Positions 22,920 through 34,441 of a DNA stretch of 64,000 nt are shown piece after piece; within the stretch, counting starts at the first letter, position 1, and every line of letters starts with the position of its first letter. The notes beneath the pieces are model-generated. The model saw only the letters and a program-made list of their open reading frames with translations, did no database searches and was not told the origin of the DNA. The stretch covers positions 620,001 to 684,000 of the forward strand of contig NC_089190.1 of NCBI RefSeq assembly GCF_947507565.1, given 5' to 3'. The DNA comes from Oscarella lobularis (lineage: Eukaryota; Porifera; Homoscleromorpha; Homosclerophorida; Oscarellidae). The position numbers and the translations under genes were made by a program.

Positions 22920-24172
22920 TATATAGCTAAGTGTCACTTTGCCATGTGATCTTGACGATGAAATAATGCAACCGGAGCGTTTGATCTCTTCCTTTGATGA
23001 TGATGTTGGAATGCATTAAAACAGCAGCGCCCGGGAGTACGAAAGATTCTTACATTATGGATTATTACTGTCAATAAAATGTACTACAGTGCGCCCACGC
23101 ATAAGCTTCCCAACTTTAAAGCGCGCTAGCATCCGTGTGGTATGTAAATCTTCAAAATATTCGCGCCTCTTCTGACACACAATCTTTCCATTGGTGATGT
23201 TTTTCTTAGCTTTAGCTGTTATACGACGAGGCTTCTCTTTGGAAACTTTGGAGCGCATTGTCCTCTCTTCTCCAGCTGAAGCAGAATAGACTACAGGAAC
23301 GGTTCCCTCAGAACAAACACTGCAACATTGACGGACTTCTATATCAGGAAGAAGTTTATGTGAAGAAAGAATGTTCTTTATCAGCACTTCACGGATGCAA
23401 ACTTCACCAGAGCAGATAAGTGCCATATCCCGAATATCTTTTTTCACTTCTGCAGAACTGAACATCAAATCGCACACGCAATTGACTGACGCTATTCTCT
23501 CTCTGCGACCTGAGAGTAGACGGAACATCAATCCTTCCACCAGAGGGCCGTACAGGAAAACATTTGAAATGTCACCGATGTTCACTCCCATGCCAAAAGC
23601 TGCAATAAGAACTCTCATACTTTCAAGTTTAAAAAACTTCTGTTTTAGTCTTTTTGCTTGGCTGCTCATCGAGGCATGGTAGAGACCAACCCAGCTCTTC
23701 TTCCGCTCATTGTCTTCGTGAAGAGTCTCTTAAAGACACGTGAAAATGTTGAAACACGAATCCTTTGTCAAACAGAACAGCGTTTTTGGTACTGTTTCAT
23801 TCTCGGTCGCCACGTATAGAGCATTTGCCAAATGTCTGAAGTCAATTGATCAAGACTGTTTCATTCTCGGTCGCCACGTATAGAGCATTTGCCAAATGTC
23901 TGAAGTCAATTGATCAAGACTCCATTTTGCAAAAGGAGTAAAAGATATTCGCTCTATTCAGAGGAAAAGAGATCGTTTCGTAACGCCACTGTACGACTTC
24001 ATCCTGGCATATTTGATTTTCCAAGTGAGGTGGAAGGGTCGCTGAAAGTAGCATTATATAGGAATTTTAAGAGCCGTAGCTCGAAGATAAAAAACGTCCT
24101 TATACAGAGGAGGAATATCATCTCCCCATACTCGTATGCAATGGAATTCGTCGAAGACAAAGAGACCAACTT
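22920..24172. repeat. Inverted duplication, right arm
   Basis: Inverted copy of 20468-21530, beginning TAGCTAAGTGTCACTTTGCC. It contains RecQ copy B and the mariner-type end at 23087. It is longer than the left arm because of a local tandem duplication near 23800-23929. Confidence 0.85.
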
Positions 24173-24175
24173 CAG
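23150..24175 (-). pseudogene. RecQ-like DNA helicase, copy B (broken)
   Basis: Reads VGLFVFDEFHCIRVWGDDI (DEFH in place of DEAH, 24175-24110), then LLSATLPP-type sequence, a disrupted middle with a tandem duplication, then AAFGMGVNIGDISNVFLYGP and LLSGRRERIASVNCVCDLMF (23620-23440), and the Cys-rich RecQ zinc region with QCCSVC. The Walker A segment present in copy A is not found; sequence beyond 24175 is unrelated. The frame reads through into flanking repeat up to 23055. The terminus TA-CAGTGCGCCCACGC lies at 23085-23100. Confidence 0.8.
23800..23929. repeat. Tandem duplication of ~68 bp
   Basis: Two adjacent copies of a unit containing GTTTCATTCTCGGTCGCCAC and TCAATTGATCAAGACT, within RecQ copy B. 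The corresponding site in copy A is single. Confidence 0.9.
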
Positions 24176-24544
24176 AGCTGCCAACTCTCCCGCTTTTGAG
24201 GCAAAAATTGGCCTCCCGCCCGCTTTCCAAAAAACAGTTTTTCTCCCGCTTTGGGGATTTTCCTAGTACTATATGCAATATATATATATACTGTAATACG
24301 TCGGCTCTACTAGTTGAGTGATACTGTGCTATCGCACGTGTCATCAGACATCTGCAGTCACGTCACACTGACAGTCACACAGCTGTAGGACCGACTCGTC
24401 TACTGTACCATAGATCCATGACTGTACTAATAAAGATAATTTGAGTTGCGCGTGCGCAATATGCCTTTGTTTGTCTTGCTGCAGCTTTCCCTCACGAAGC
24501 CACTAGCTTGACTTTCAAGTTGAAAGCGTACCGTGACCCCGATA

Positions 24545-25290
24545 TGAGTAGTACTGCAAGCAATACCGGAGAGGAGCAGACTGCGGAGGAAGACGCTGGC
24601 GGCGACACGTCTAAGGCTGACGATACAGAGAGACTTGCGGGGAGCCAACGAAAATACAAAAGCAAGTACCTCTCAGATTAGACAAAGGATTACCCGACGA
24701 TCTCATCTTCCCCAAGGGAGAGTCGTTTGCGTAATGCTCTACGTGCAGCAGCCACATACGAGTCATGAGATATCTTCGCGAGAGGCGCGAGGACTCTAAA
24801 AATATCCCTGAACGTTTGTTTATGCTCGTGGTGTCTCCTCTAAAGGTTCTCATGGCTGATCAGGTAATGTACCACTCTCGCCAAGGTGAGAACGCCGCAA
24901 TCGTTGGCGTACGCAAAGAAGACGACGCAAAAATACGTCGTGGCTACATTTTGATCGCTTTCGGAAGCCCGGAGGCGTGGCTTTCTACGCCCAAAGGACG
25001 TCTACTTCTCAACAGCGATCACATTTGTCGATCAACAGTGGCAGTAGTCGCCGAAGAGGTTCACACCGTTTCCCAGTGGTATTCTTTAGCATAGGAGAGG
25101 CCCTGCTTCTCTTACTTTGTCACTCACCAATGTTAGCATTAACAGCCACGGTAAGACGTAAAACAAGAGCTCGTCTAACAAAATTTCTGGGTATGACTTC
25201 TTGCGTGCATTTGCTGCTCAGCCCAGACCGTCCCAATGTTCGACTCGGCGGGTTCTATAGGATCAAATGCATGCATCGATCAAACACTTA
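24545..25290 (+). pseudogene. RecQ-like DNA helicase, copy C (fragment)
   Basis: A frame from 24765 reads MLVVSPLKVLMADQV (motif Ia), RGYILIAFGSPEAWL, VAVVAEEVHTVSQW (AEEVH where active enzymes have DEAH), then in another frame SPMLALTATVRRKTRARLTK (motif III) and LSPDRPNVRL. These follow RecQ order but with substitutions in the catalytic box and frame breaks. It differs clearly from copies A and B and is closer in motifs to the gene at 55760. The C-terminal half is missing. Confidence 0.8.
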
Positions 25291-27120
25291 AGCAAATTCA
25301 AACCTATCCACTAACTTCGTCCTTGTCACGAAAGTAAATCTCAAATTTATTATGGATTTTCTGTACGTTTTATTTTACTCATTAAATTTAAACTTGCGAA
25401 AAAAATTATTGTCATTGTATTTTCAAGTTAAAAGTAGATTAGGCGATCAAAAGTTTAATAGTGTAGTAGTTGTCTCGTTAATCTGTATGAAAATTGTTTT
25501 TCTGAGGTCGACTCTTTCGATTTAATTAACGAGAATGACGACGTATTTAAAATCTCACATCTACTCCTGAGAATGATCAATGGATTGAGAAAATCACAAA
25601 AAATCAGTCAACAAACAAATCTGGTCCCAAAATACAGCCGGACGGGTTGCTCTCAAGCAACTGTCCACAGCGACACTGGCTTAAACCAGCCTACGCTGTT
25701 TCTCATAAAAGATTTTGAATTTTCTAGGTATCTTCTAACTGAAGCATTGTCCTCGTCGATTCCGGCGATTTCGAAATACTCCAAGTCGTAGGACGCCATT
25801 GTTTCATCTTTAACGTCGCTGACGTTTAGAACGCTTCTTCAAAAAAAATGTTCACGTGTTTTCATCTTTCACTGTTTTTTTCCATTTAATCTGAGACATT
25901 GGCTGTGCTGCAGACGACACCGTTAAATTTGTTTCAATATTTTATTCGCACAGCAGTTTTTAGGTTTCCAGAACACTGTCGAGGTTGCTATTTTCTCTCC
26001 TCTACTATCCTAATACTCTTCTGAAAGTAGTTGCTGATAAGTTGCGGTGCTCCGTTATGAATACAACTTTCTGCGTCGTGTACTAAATAAAACTGCCGTT
26101 AAAACTAATGTTACATATTATTTTTTGTCGCCCCTGTGGTGTCGTAGGGCCGTCATCTCTGTCGGTAATATAGCATTTTTATACTCAGTCAATAAGTGAG
26201 CATTTACTAGAGCTGTTATTCCATGTGCTTAATTTCATTCAGAATTACAACTTAACTAAAGCACCAATTCCTTTCAATGAAAGAGGATGTGGGATCTTAA
26301 CGCGCAATTTTTTTCTTTTTATGACAGCAACAGGTCTACCTCAATGTTCGAAACAGACTCGTTTGCTCGCATAGCTGGCTTCAGCTTAAAAGAGCGCGTG
26401 CCTTATAGTGCCAGATCTCTTTGTTTAATTTGCTTAAAATCAATTGTGTGCAAGCGGTGGCTACGGAAGTAGCGTCATCTTGAACATGATAGGATTTTGC
26501 TCGTTCCGCAAGAAAGCTTAACATGGTGTGGTTGTTATCGCAGAAGTGGGGGTCACTGGGACATCCATATTAAATTGACGATGACAAAAGTCCATGAGCA
26601 GTAATGTCTTTTTTGCGTCGATTTTATCTCGCGTCATTTGGAATCCCAAATTCAGACAAAACGCAGCGATTAACAGATTTCCATTAGTAATAGCAATGAA
26701 TTATTTCCCAAAGACAAATCTAAGGGAGACTATAAGGACCTAGAAGAAATCCTTTATTTACTGCTATGTCAACAACGTTCTTGTTAGGGAAAGAGAGATA
26801 GGTTTGGATCGTCAGAGGAAGGAGGCTGAAAATATCGTATTAGGTGGAAATTCAAATCGAAAACGCTGCGCAAAGCTTTTGGGCTAGCACTGTAGAATAG
26901 CAGCAAAAGTAGATCATTACGTCACTGTAAGGTGAGGTACAGGGCCGTAATATTGTCGTGACACAATCATAACCCTGTTGTACGCAGGTAAAAAAATTTT
27001 TTTGCAAAAAAAATAACAGGTTGACCATTGCTGTGAAGTTAAACTTCACACTCGGTCAATAGGTCAGGGCGGGAAGGAACACCAGAGAGACGAGATACTT
27101 TGTGTGACAGTACACTAGAG
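25291..27120. other. No gene seen; AT-rich
   Basis: No supported gene. The only structure noted is the second copy of the 93-bp direct repeat (26010-26103). Confidence 0.5.
26010..26103. repeat. 93-bp direct repeat, copy 2
   Basis: Matches 19333-19425 in the same orientation, with about a dozen differences. It lies beyond RecQ copy C. Confidence 0.7.
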
Positions 27121-27853
27121 TTACAGTTTTGAAGAAGAACGGACAATCGTCTTCACCAAAAGCTCGCGAATTCATTTCTACGTACCTTTCCCTCGGACCG
27201 CTCGACGTGTCTCACAAGGATGGAAAAGAAATCGCAAGCGTGCTTGCCCCAATGGCCGAAATGTTCAGCGACTATAGGGAAAAATTTGGCAGCTGATCCA
27301 GATGGTCGGATGTAGAATCGTATTTTGTAATCTTTTCTTTTTCGCGGATGGAGGCGGCGGCACCATCTTCGACTGCAGATCGACGTGAAGCTTCCGATGC
27401 CCACGGGTGAGCAAGTTATATGTCGAGTTCAAAGGACTTGCCATAGCCGGAACCGAAGGCTATGATGTCAGGACGGTTTTCGTTATTCAGATAGCTGAAC
27501 CTCGGCTCAATTTTGCAAGAGAGGCCCGCGTCTCGAATGCAGTCGGACCAGCCAGTGACAATTCGGTTGTGAGCCTAAACAGGACCACCTCCGAACTTGC
27601 AGGTCAGCATGTGATAGCCATGAGGATCAATTGTTGATCCGCATTCGCAGAGAGACACACACGCGGTGAAGGCGAGAGGACAGTCAAGCCTCGCTGATGC
27701 CGCTAAACGAAATTCGTAAGGTTTTAGTGCGAGCATCCTCGAGGTTGGAACTGCCTCAAGCCATCGATCGGCGTGCTTGCCTCGACATGAGCCGCAACCG
27801 GGATAAATAACGGTTGTCGGCAGCAGAGGATAAAATCGATGAGAGTAAAGCAA
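27121..27853 (-). mobile_element. LINE with restriction-like endonuclease, copy 1 (fragment)
   Basis: Reads the Cys/His knuckle CECGSTIDPHGYHMLTC, then, after frame changes, the endonuclease region (AGLSC-type, RPDI) and a C-terminal block FGHWGKHACDF shared with copy 2. Only the C-terminal part of the ORF is present, with several frameshifts. Confidence 0.75.
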
Positions 27854-28018
27854 GTTGAATTTCGAATAACAGTAACTTTTAGAATTTTGGCTTTGTCGAG
27901 GCTAAATCGGAAAGAGTCTTCGAAGACGAGTCAGCGAGAGAGAGATTTATTGAGAACAAACAAACGGTAGAGAAGGTGACATTCACTAGAGACAACGTCT
28001 AACTAAGGAAAGAATAAA

Positions 28019-29884
28019 TTAGCTATAAATACTTAGCGGAGGTTGAACTGGCGTTTGAGCTCCGTCGATAAGTCTAAACAAGAAAAAAGACCGGAAATTC
28101 GAGACAGTTTGTGGGTTATACTGCAGTAGGACGGAAAGGCGGCGCCTCCAGTAGCAGGCGAACTCATTTCGTTCGGATTTTCCCTCGGTGCGCTCGACGT
28201 GCGTCAGGAAAACTTTAAAGAATTTGTCTGCCAGCTTTCCCCAGTGACCGAAGTGCTCGAAGACGAGCGGGTAAAATCTAGCAGCTGCGCCTGAGGGCCG
28301 AATGTTGGCGTCGTACTTTTCGACCTTTGCTTCTTCTCGGATGATTGCCGCAGCGCAATCTTCGACCGCAGAACGACGGGACGCTTCGGAGCTCCAAGGA
28401 TGAGCCAGAGAGATATCAAGCTCCATAGAAACGCCGGCTTCGAATCTGCATGCGACAATGTCGGGTCGATTCTCGTTATTGAAATAGCGAAATCGCAATT
28501 CGACCTTGCACAAAAGACCCGCGTCTCGAACGCAGTCTGCCCAGCCGGAGACGATGTTGTTGTGAGCCCAGACTGGACCGCCGCCGTGCTTGCAGGTTAG
28601 CAGGTGATAGCCTTGGTTGTCGATAACAGAATTGCACTCGCAAGAGTCGAAGCAAGCAAGGGCAAAGTCGAGGGGACAGCCCAGTCTCAAGTATGCTGCT
28701 AAACGAAAAGCGTTAGGCTTTAGCGCAAGCGCCTTTGAGGTAGGAACTGCCTCCACCCAGCGACCAGCCTGGCTGCCTCGGCAGGAGCGCAGACGAGCAA
28801 CATCGCGATTGTCAGCGGAAGCGAAAAACACTTCAGAGGCCGAAGACCGGTAAATTTCGGAGCAAAGAGTTTTTTGTAGCTTTCCCGTAAATGACGACAG
28901 GTCCGACATAGTTTTGACTTTTCTAAGTTTGGGCCAAGGCGGACTTGAAAAGACGACAATGCGAGGTTCAGAAATTGTTCGACGTAGCGGAGAGAAAGCA
29001 GGTCTTCGGTGCTGAGAGAGTTTGAAAAACGGTTCGGTAGTGTGGTCAGCGAGTTGCTCCATCCTGCTAGAAAAGCAGCGTCTGTGATGTCAGATAGCAA
29101 CGGCAAGCCAAAACCGCCTAATTTAATAGGCAGTGTTGCCTGTTGCCATTGTTTGTCCGATAGGTGGTTTACCAGAAGAATTTCTTCAAACGACGACCGG
29201 GAGGTGTGCGATAGCTCTGCGAAAAAGTGACGATGGAATAGTTCTGCCGAGGTGGTTGAGACTCGTTGCGTAGAAATACCGAAGTAAGAGCAGACTGCAT
29301 TGAGGATCTCCCAAACTGCTTATCTTCGAGCCGAGCTCTGCATTTTTTAAAAAGTAATGGAAGCAGAAGTCGTCGATGTATTCAGGTTACCCGATGGGCG
29401 CTCCGAGAACTGTTGTTCCAACCGATTGACAAGACACAGGAGACGATTGCGGGGGAGATGGCCACGGAAAAAATATCGCACTTCCTGTCGGCAATGCAGA
29501 GGCGCAAATCGCCGAAAGATTGCTTAAGGTCCAAGAAAGCAGCAAAAACTTCCAGTTCCGTGCCCAAAATAAAGACGTCGTCGAGATACGCCAGAATGAC
29601 GACATTTGGAAGACTGCATTGCAAGTCCACCAACGTTTGATGGATTCCAACGGCGAATAGTGCCGGCCCAAGGGGTCTCCTTGGTGGACGCCTTCCTCCG
29701 AAGACAGCAGTGTCACGCCGGAAAACAATGGGAAGACAAGAGAGCTGAAGCGGCCGTACATTGGCAAAAATGTGGCATTAACGACGGAAAGCTCTCTGAG
29801 AGACGTCGGCGTATTGCCTCACGACTAATAATTGAATTGAACGCGTTTGTGTCTTTAATAGCATCCAGTCAGCGTTGCGGTTGA
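28019..29884 (-). pseudogene. LINE reverse transcriptase / restriction-like endonuclease, copy 2
   Basis: The upstream part (29884-29380) carries RT motifs split over frames: DAIKDTNAFNSI, EGVHQGDPLG, and the catalytic YLDDVFILGTELE (YxDD). From 29062 a 347-codon frame holds the thumb region, the knuckle CECNSVIDNQGYHLLTC, and a PD-(D/E)xK-type endonuclease core (RPDIVACRF, then MELDISLAHPW). This domain order (RT, Cys/His knuckle, restriction-like endonuclease) is that of R2/R4/NeSL-type LINEs, not AP-endonuclease LINEs. The 5' end is truncated near 29940. The 3' side ends in AATAAA and a short CT-repeat near 27930. Confidence 0.85.
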
Positions 29885-30079
29885 GGAGCGCTTGGACGTG
29901 ATGAATGATGAGTTCCGAACCGCAGGGTGTAGAGACGCCGTGTTGGATCGGCGAAAAGTAAGATGCGAGAGAGAGAGAGAGAATACATTTCAGTTACATA
30001 AAATAGAGCGCAGCTGCGCTAGAGTCGCAAGACCAACAAATACTATATTATAAACAGTTCGAGTTTAACGGACGAGAAG

Positions 30080-30630
30080 CTAAGCTTCGCGTTCTGAGTA
30101 TAGGTCAGTACGGGAAAAGGAATCACTCACACAGGAAAGCTTATGGTTCTTATATAACACTACAGACGGGACATTGAAGAAGAACAGATAGACGACGACG
30201 CCAATAACACATAAAAGTACTTTTACCAGCCGGACCCTCAGAGCGTTGAAAGAAATTTCTGAGGCGAATGAGGAAATCATTTGCGTGCTTGCCCCAGCGT
30301 CCGAAGTCTCTGCAACAACCGGAACAAAGCACGACGATGATCCGCAGACACGAACAACAGATGAGTAATTCTCGATCTTTCTCTCCTCGCGGATTATTGC
30401 TGCAGCCCTATCTTCGACAGCAGCGCGACGACATGCCTCAGAACTCCAGGGATGTGCCAACGAGATATCGAGCTCGAGCGATTCACCTGTTCCAGTGCCG
30501 AAAGCAACGATATCAGGGCGATTATCGTTATTGACATATTCATGACGGGGCTCGACACGCAAGAGAGACCCGCATCTCGGACCCAGTCAGCCCAACCAGA
30601 TACGACACGGTTGTGTGCCCTTGTGGGACC
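30080..30630 (-). mobile_element. LINE copy 3, 3' part (split by P element)
   Basis: The endonuclease core RPDIVAFGTG then LELDISLAHPW is readable from 30562. The frame then degrades toward 30100. The 3' tail ends in a (CT)n run at about 29965-29983. Its 5' continuation lies beyond the P element at 35237-35345 (CECGKLIDQNCYHLVTC), so the P-like element landed inside this ORF. Confidence 0.85.
30623..30630. repeat. Target site duplication, left
   Basis: GTGGGACC, identical to 35229-35236. The undisturbed LINE sequence in copy 2 has one such site, so this is a true 8-bp duplication, the size typical of P elements. Confidence 0.9.
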
Positions 30631-30676
30631 ATAGATGGAAGAGAAGAAGGGATAGGAAGCTCCCGTCGTCACGTGA
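30631..30676. repeat. P-like terminal inverted repeat, left
   Basis: Begins ATAGATGGAAGAGAAGAAGG and ends CGTCGTCACGTGA. It is a perfect inverted match over 46 bp to 35182-35227. With the extra outer C/G it starts CATAG, comparable to the CATGATG start of Drosophila P. Confidence 0.95.
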
Positions 30677-30708
30677 TCACTTCAGTGCGCCAGGTGTGTT
30701 ACGCCCTA

Positions 30709-31716
30709 ATGGATTTAATCGAAAGAGCCCTTCTCGACCTGCAGGAAGAGAAAATAGCAAGTCAACCGTCTCATCGTCTCATCCGGCTAAGGAAGGACCT
30801 GCGCGTGATCTTGGAATTCTCGAAAAGCGAAGTAATGGCGATTTTCGGCGAAAAGCTGGTTTCGGCAATGGCAGCGTGTTTCCAGCCGGGCACGAAACGC
30901 TCAACCATATCTTCACTGCGAGAACATGCCCAAACGAAGTTCGTTTCCCTTCGCATTGGGCCTCTGCGGGACATTTGGGCGTGTCTATATTGCGCCCTTG
31001 GCATTGCTTTTGACGACCCACTTCTTTCCCAATCGGTTAATCGGCGAGTATTCGAGGCAATGCTACTACGCTTTCTCCGGGCGCAGCAAGGATCGGATAA
31101 AGGACGAGATTTTCAGGCGGCAGGTGCTCAGTGCATGGCTCAGCCTTTGTCAGGTGACGAGGAGAACGCACTGAGGTACGCCGCTGGATTTGTCCCGTTC
31201 AAGCTGCTGAATAAGTACACGAAAAGAAAGGAAGATTATAAGGGTATTATTGAATGTTTGAGGAATTTGTCAGTCGAGGATTGTGAAAGGGCGACAGAAG
31301 GTGGCAGTGACGAAAGTAGTGAAATTGAAGACTACACATCCCAATGGATTGCGAAAGTGGATAGGGGAGGTCTCTTCAAGATCAACGACAACGCCTACCA
31401 CTTTTTCAGAAGTGTGGAGAACGTTGTCCGATGTCGCTTACCTAGTCGATTAGCCCGGAAGGAGAATTGTGACGTCGTTGCGGCTGTTGAAGTAGATCCA
31501 ATGGTCGTTTTCAGGTGGAGATTACTTACTGCTACACTTCTGGACGACGCTCACAGCAGTCATCTCCTTCATGAAATTGCTTCCCTGTGGGTGACGATGA
31601 GAGGCTTCTCAATGACCTCCGCCTGGCTAGAGAAGTATAAAGTAGCCAAGGACTGCCTCCTGAAGAAAAAGAAAGCACTGAGGAAGAGTCTTCTCAAGCC
31701 AAATCGAACAGAATGA
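30709..31716 (+). CDS. Accessory protein of P-like element, unknown function (335 aa)
   Basis: The start chosen is the ATG at 30709, 32 bp inside the left terminal repeat; the frame stays open upstream only through terminal-repeat sequence. No known domain is recognised. Visible features are a mostly helical N-terminal half, a block reading LSGDEENALRYAAGFVPFKL then LLNKYTKRK, an acidic segment (EGGSDESSEIEDY), and VDRGGLFKINDNAYHFFRSV. It ends in RGFSMTSAWLEKYK and a strongly basic tail (KKKKALRKSLLK). The paralogous end at 12286-12506 sits in the same place in another P copy. Proteins of this type occur next to mobile elements in other invertebrates in my recollection, which I cannot verify. 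A role in transposition control or DNA binding is a guess. Confidence 0.8.
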   Translation: MDLIERALLDLQEEKIASQPSHRLIRLRKDLRVILEFSKSEVMAIFGEKLVSAMAACFQPGTKRSTISSLREHAQTKFVSLRIGPLRDIWACLYCALGIAFDDPLLSQSVNRRVFEAMLLRFLRAQQGSDKGRDFQAAGAQCMAQPLSGDEENALRYAAGFVPFKLLNKYTKRKEDYKGIIECLRNLSVEDCERATEGGSDESSEIEDYTSQWIAKVDRGGLFKINDNAYHFFRSVENVVRCRLPSRLARKENCDVVAAVEVDPMVVFRWRLLTATLLDDAHSSHLLHEIASLWVTMRGFSMTSAWLEKYKVAKDCLLKKKKALRKSLLKPNRTE

Positions 31717-31757
31717 TTTTATATGTGATACTGATATTGCACAATTAATACGATTAT

Positions 31758-34441
31758 TCAAGGAAAAGAAGATTTGTGCGTAGATTTACGTTTTGGGAGT
31801 GGCGTTGAATCGACTTCTTCTGGAAAGAGACGACGGCGACGGCTCGAATTCCCTCGAAGAGGTGCCAGGGCAAGAGATTTCTGCAGCCTTAGAGAGTTGG
31901 CATTAACAACACACTCCGCAACGGACGGGTTATCGCATCTGCCTCCAGTCGCTCTCTGTTGACCGAAGTAGTTTTCGAGGGGGTCTTGAGAGATGTGTTC
32001 ACTCAGCACGAACAAAGGCCGCTCCGATTCAGGTAAGGAAAAGAGGTACTCAGTCATTTCCACAAATGCTCTCACTATTTCAATGTATTACAATTGCATT
32101 TCGTATTACAACAACTGCTCACCAGTCATTCTCCAGCCCTGGAGCGTCTCCTGACTAAGCCGCAATCGATTCTTCGCGTGCTTTGGAACATCTTCCTGTG
32201 CGTCAACCCAATCGTCCCATTCATCCAAGTAAGTCAGAAAATCGTTCTTGAGCCACTAAAATAAAAGAATGACATGACTTTCTAGCTCTGAACACTTAAA
32301 TTTTATTAATTTACTTGAATTCGTTCATCGTCTGGACGTCGATATCCTCTATGATTTGCTCGAGCATTTGACAGGGACCTGACGTTGAGACAGTCAAATG
32401 CTCTGTTGAAGAACCGGCAGAAACGGGCGGTCTCGGTGCTTCCGTCGACTTTGTAGTGCTCGAGACCATTTGCGACGGAATCACTCAGAGTCTGCAGTAT
32501 GTTATAAATGTTAACTCTGATTGAGAATTTTTCAGGTCAATTAGTACCTGCGCAGCAAGATCAACCCTCATTCGCGAGTAAGAATTGAGGCGGACGTGCT
32601 CTAATTTCAGCTTCTTCAACAGATACAATCCGGCTGCCGCCGAAGTCTCCTGACACTTTTTGTACAGCTCCACAATGTGTTCCCAAGTGATCCACTGATC
32701 GTTTAGCTAAGATTCAAACATGAGACAATTAGTATATATATAGATTGACACTCACTTTCATAGATCTTGTCCCGTTGAAAGGGTAGGAATGCGAAAGGCA
32801 ATTCCTAGTCGTCTTTAGAAGGTGAGGTGGATCGGATACGAAGAAGATCATCCGATCATCGTTGCTGTAAGGATTCGCTATCTTGAATAGTGGATCATTT
32901 ACTGGCCTTGTGGCGGCATCATGCATGCGGTAAAATTTCCGGTTGGGGCCAGCTCCGTCCGATGTGACGCAGAGAACTTTGAACGATAGCATTTCCAAAA
33001 TTTCTACGGCTTCCCACATTATGGACATTAGATTTCCCGCGGAGATGCCCGTCGTGGGGAAGTGTGCCCAAGGAAATGAAAGTCCGGAAGTGATACCTCG
33101 AATCATGAGGACAAGCATGTGTGTGGCTACGTCGTTGATCGGTGTCTGGAAAGCTGCAGAATGGCTGAGAGATTTCTCCAGATCTCCCATTTCATTGCTG
33201 ACTCGGCCAAGGTCAACAAAGCCGACAATCTCTTGACTTGTTTTGCGGTAGACCAAATCGTCTCTAATCTTCATTTCGTCGAATACGAGGGCGACGTGTC
33301 TCTGTGCTTCGGAGCAGCCGTCAAGTTGTGCCTCAGCCAGCAGGTGGTCGTTAAGATCGTCGTGAAAGCCAGTTTTCTGCTTTGAAAAATTACTGTAATC
33401 TCTAAGTGTCCGCTCTGACGGAAGTTGAATCACTCCAGCCGTTCGCATAATGTGATAGGCCGATGAGCTGGCCATCTTTAGGCTGAGCGCCAAACGAATC
33501 ATGACGGGATGCCATCTCATTCCCGATGCGCTTTTCGCGGAAGCGGCCTTAAACTGCTGATCCCAAAAGAGTCTTCTGAACGTGCCCTTGGGATAGATGT
33601 CGTCAATTTTTTCTCCTTGAGCATTCATTACTGATGTGACGTCGTCGTGCAGATCCTGCGGTAATGCATCGCCTTTTTCTCTGATTGATTTGGCAATTGA
33701 CTTTCTCATTTGGACAATTTTTCGTTCAGCAGCTTTCTTCACTGTAGCCAGTCTCTTCAATTTCTGCGATCTCTGTGGAGTCTTCAGGCTGGCGTTAGTT
33801 GCGAACTTGCTCGTTGCCTTCGGAGATCGATTCCACCTCGAAAACTTTACACGAAGTACTCCACGGTATGCGACGCACTGCTGACATCGCTTTTCTGCCA
33901 CACCAACCAGCAACTGACATCCACTAGCTCTTACCGTCGAAGAATGCTGTCTGCCCTCGTAGACTATGGGCAGATACGAATCAATGCTGGCAGCCACGTT
34001 CCCCTCTTTCGTCTTGAATATTCCTTTATCCGCAAAGCACATTCTTATAAAATGTTGATCGGTATTGCCAGGGCAAACGAAGAGGTCATCAATGAATTGG
34101 GAAAAACGCACATAATTTTTGGCATTGACGGCATCTGGTGAGATCGGACATCCGGACAGGGCAATGCATTTATCCTTGTCTACTTCTCGCCCTCGAACAT
34201 ATAGTGCCCGAACTCCACCCTGCCCAACAACGGCGCTAATCAAAACTGAAGTAGGAGGCAGACAAGTCCGTTCATCGGATACTTTATCCCCCCAACCAAT
34301 GCTCAACTTGGACAAGTATATGTCATCTCCTCTTTCCATTTTATGCCACGATGGCTTCAGTCTATCGCAGAAAGTATGAGGATTGTACAGTAACTGTCCA
34401 TGCAGCTTACAGTTCTGTCGCTTCTTGAGGGGATTCCCCAA
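31758..34441 (-). CDS. P-element (THAP9-like) transposase, five exons, apparently intact
   Basis: Exons 34441-32756, 32706-32548, 32491-32315, 32255-32123 and 32074-31758 join in frame through GT-AG introns of 48-59 nt, giving about 823 aa (P transposase 751, human THAP9 903). The first exon has a basic coiled segment (NASLKTPQRSQKLKRLA), MRWHPVMIRLALSLK, the RNase H-like catalytic Asp in LVFDEMKIRDDLVY, the second in VTSDGAGPNRKFY, and FVSDPPHLLKTTRNCL. Exons 2-3 cover the insertion region (FDCLNVRSL). Exon 5 has the conserved QDPLENYFGQQRATGGRCDN block. No THAP zinc finger (C2CH) precedes the catalytic part; DNA binding may use the basic N-terminus, or an upstream exon was missed. Confidence 0.9.

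Noticed and set aside
33119-34379. Plus-strand ORFs within the P-like element
   Set aside because: Antisense to the main transposase exon. No domain features.
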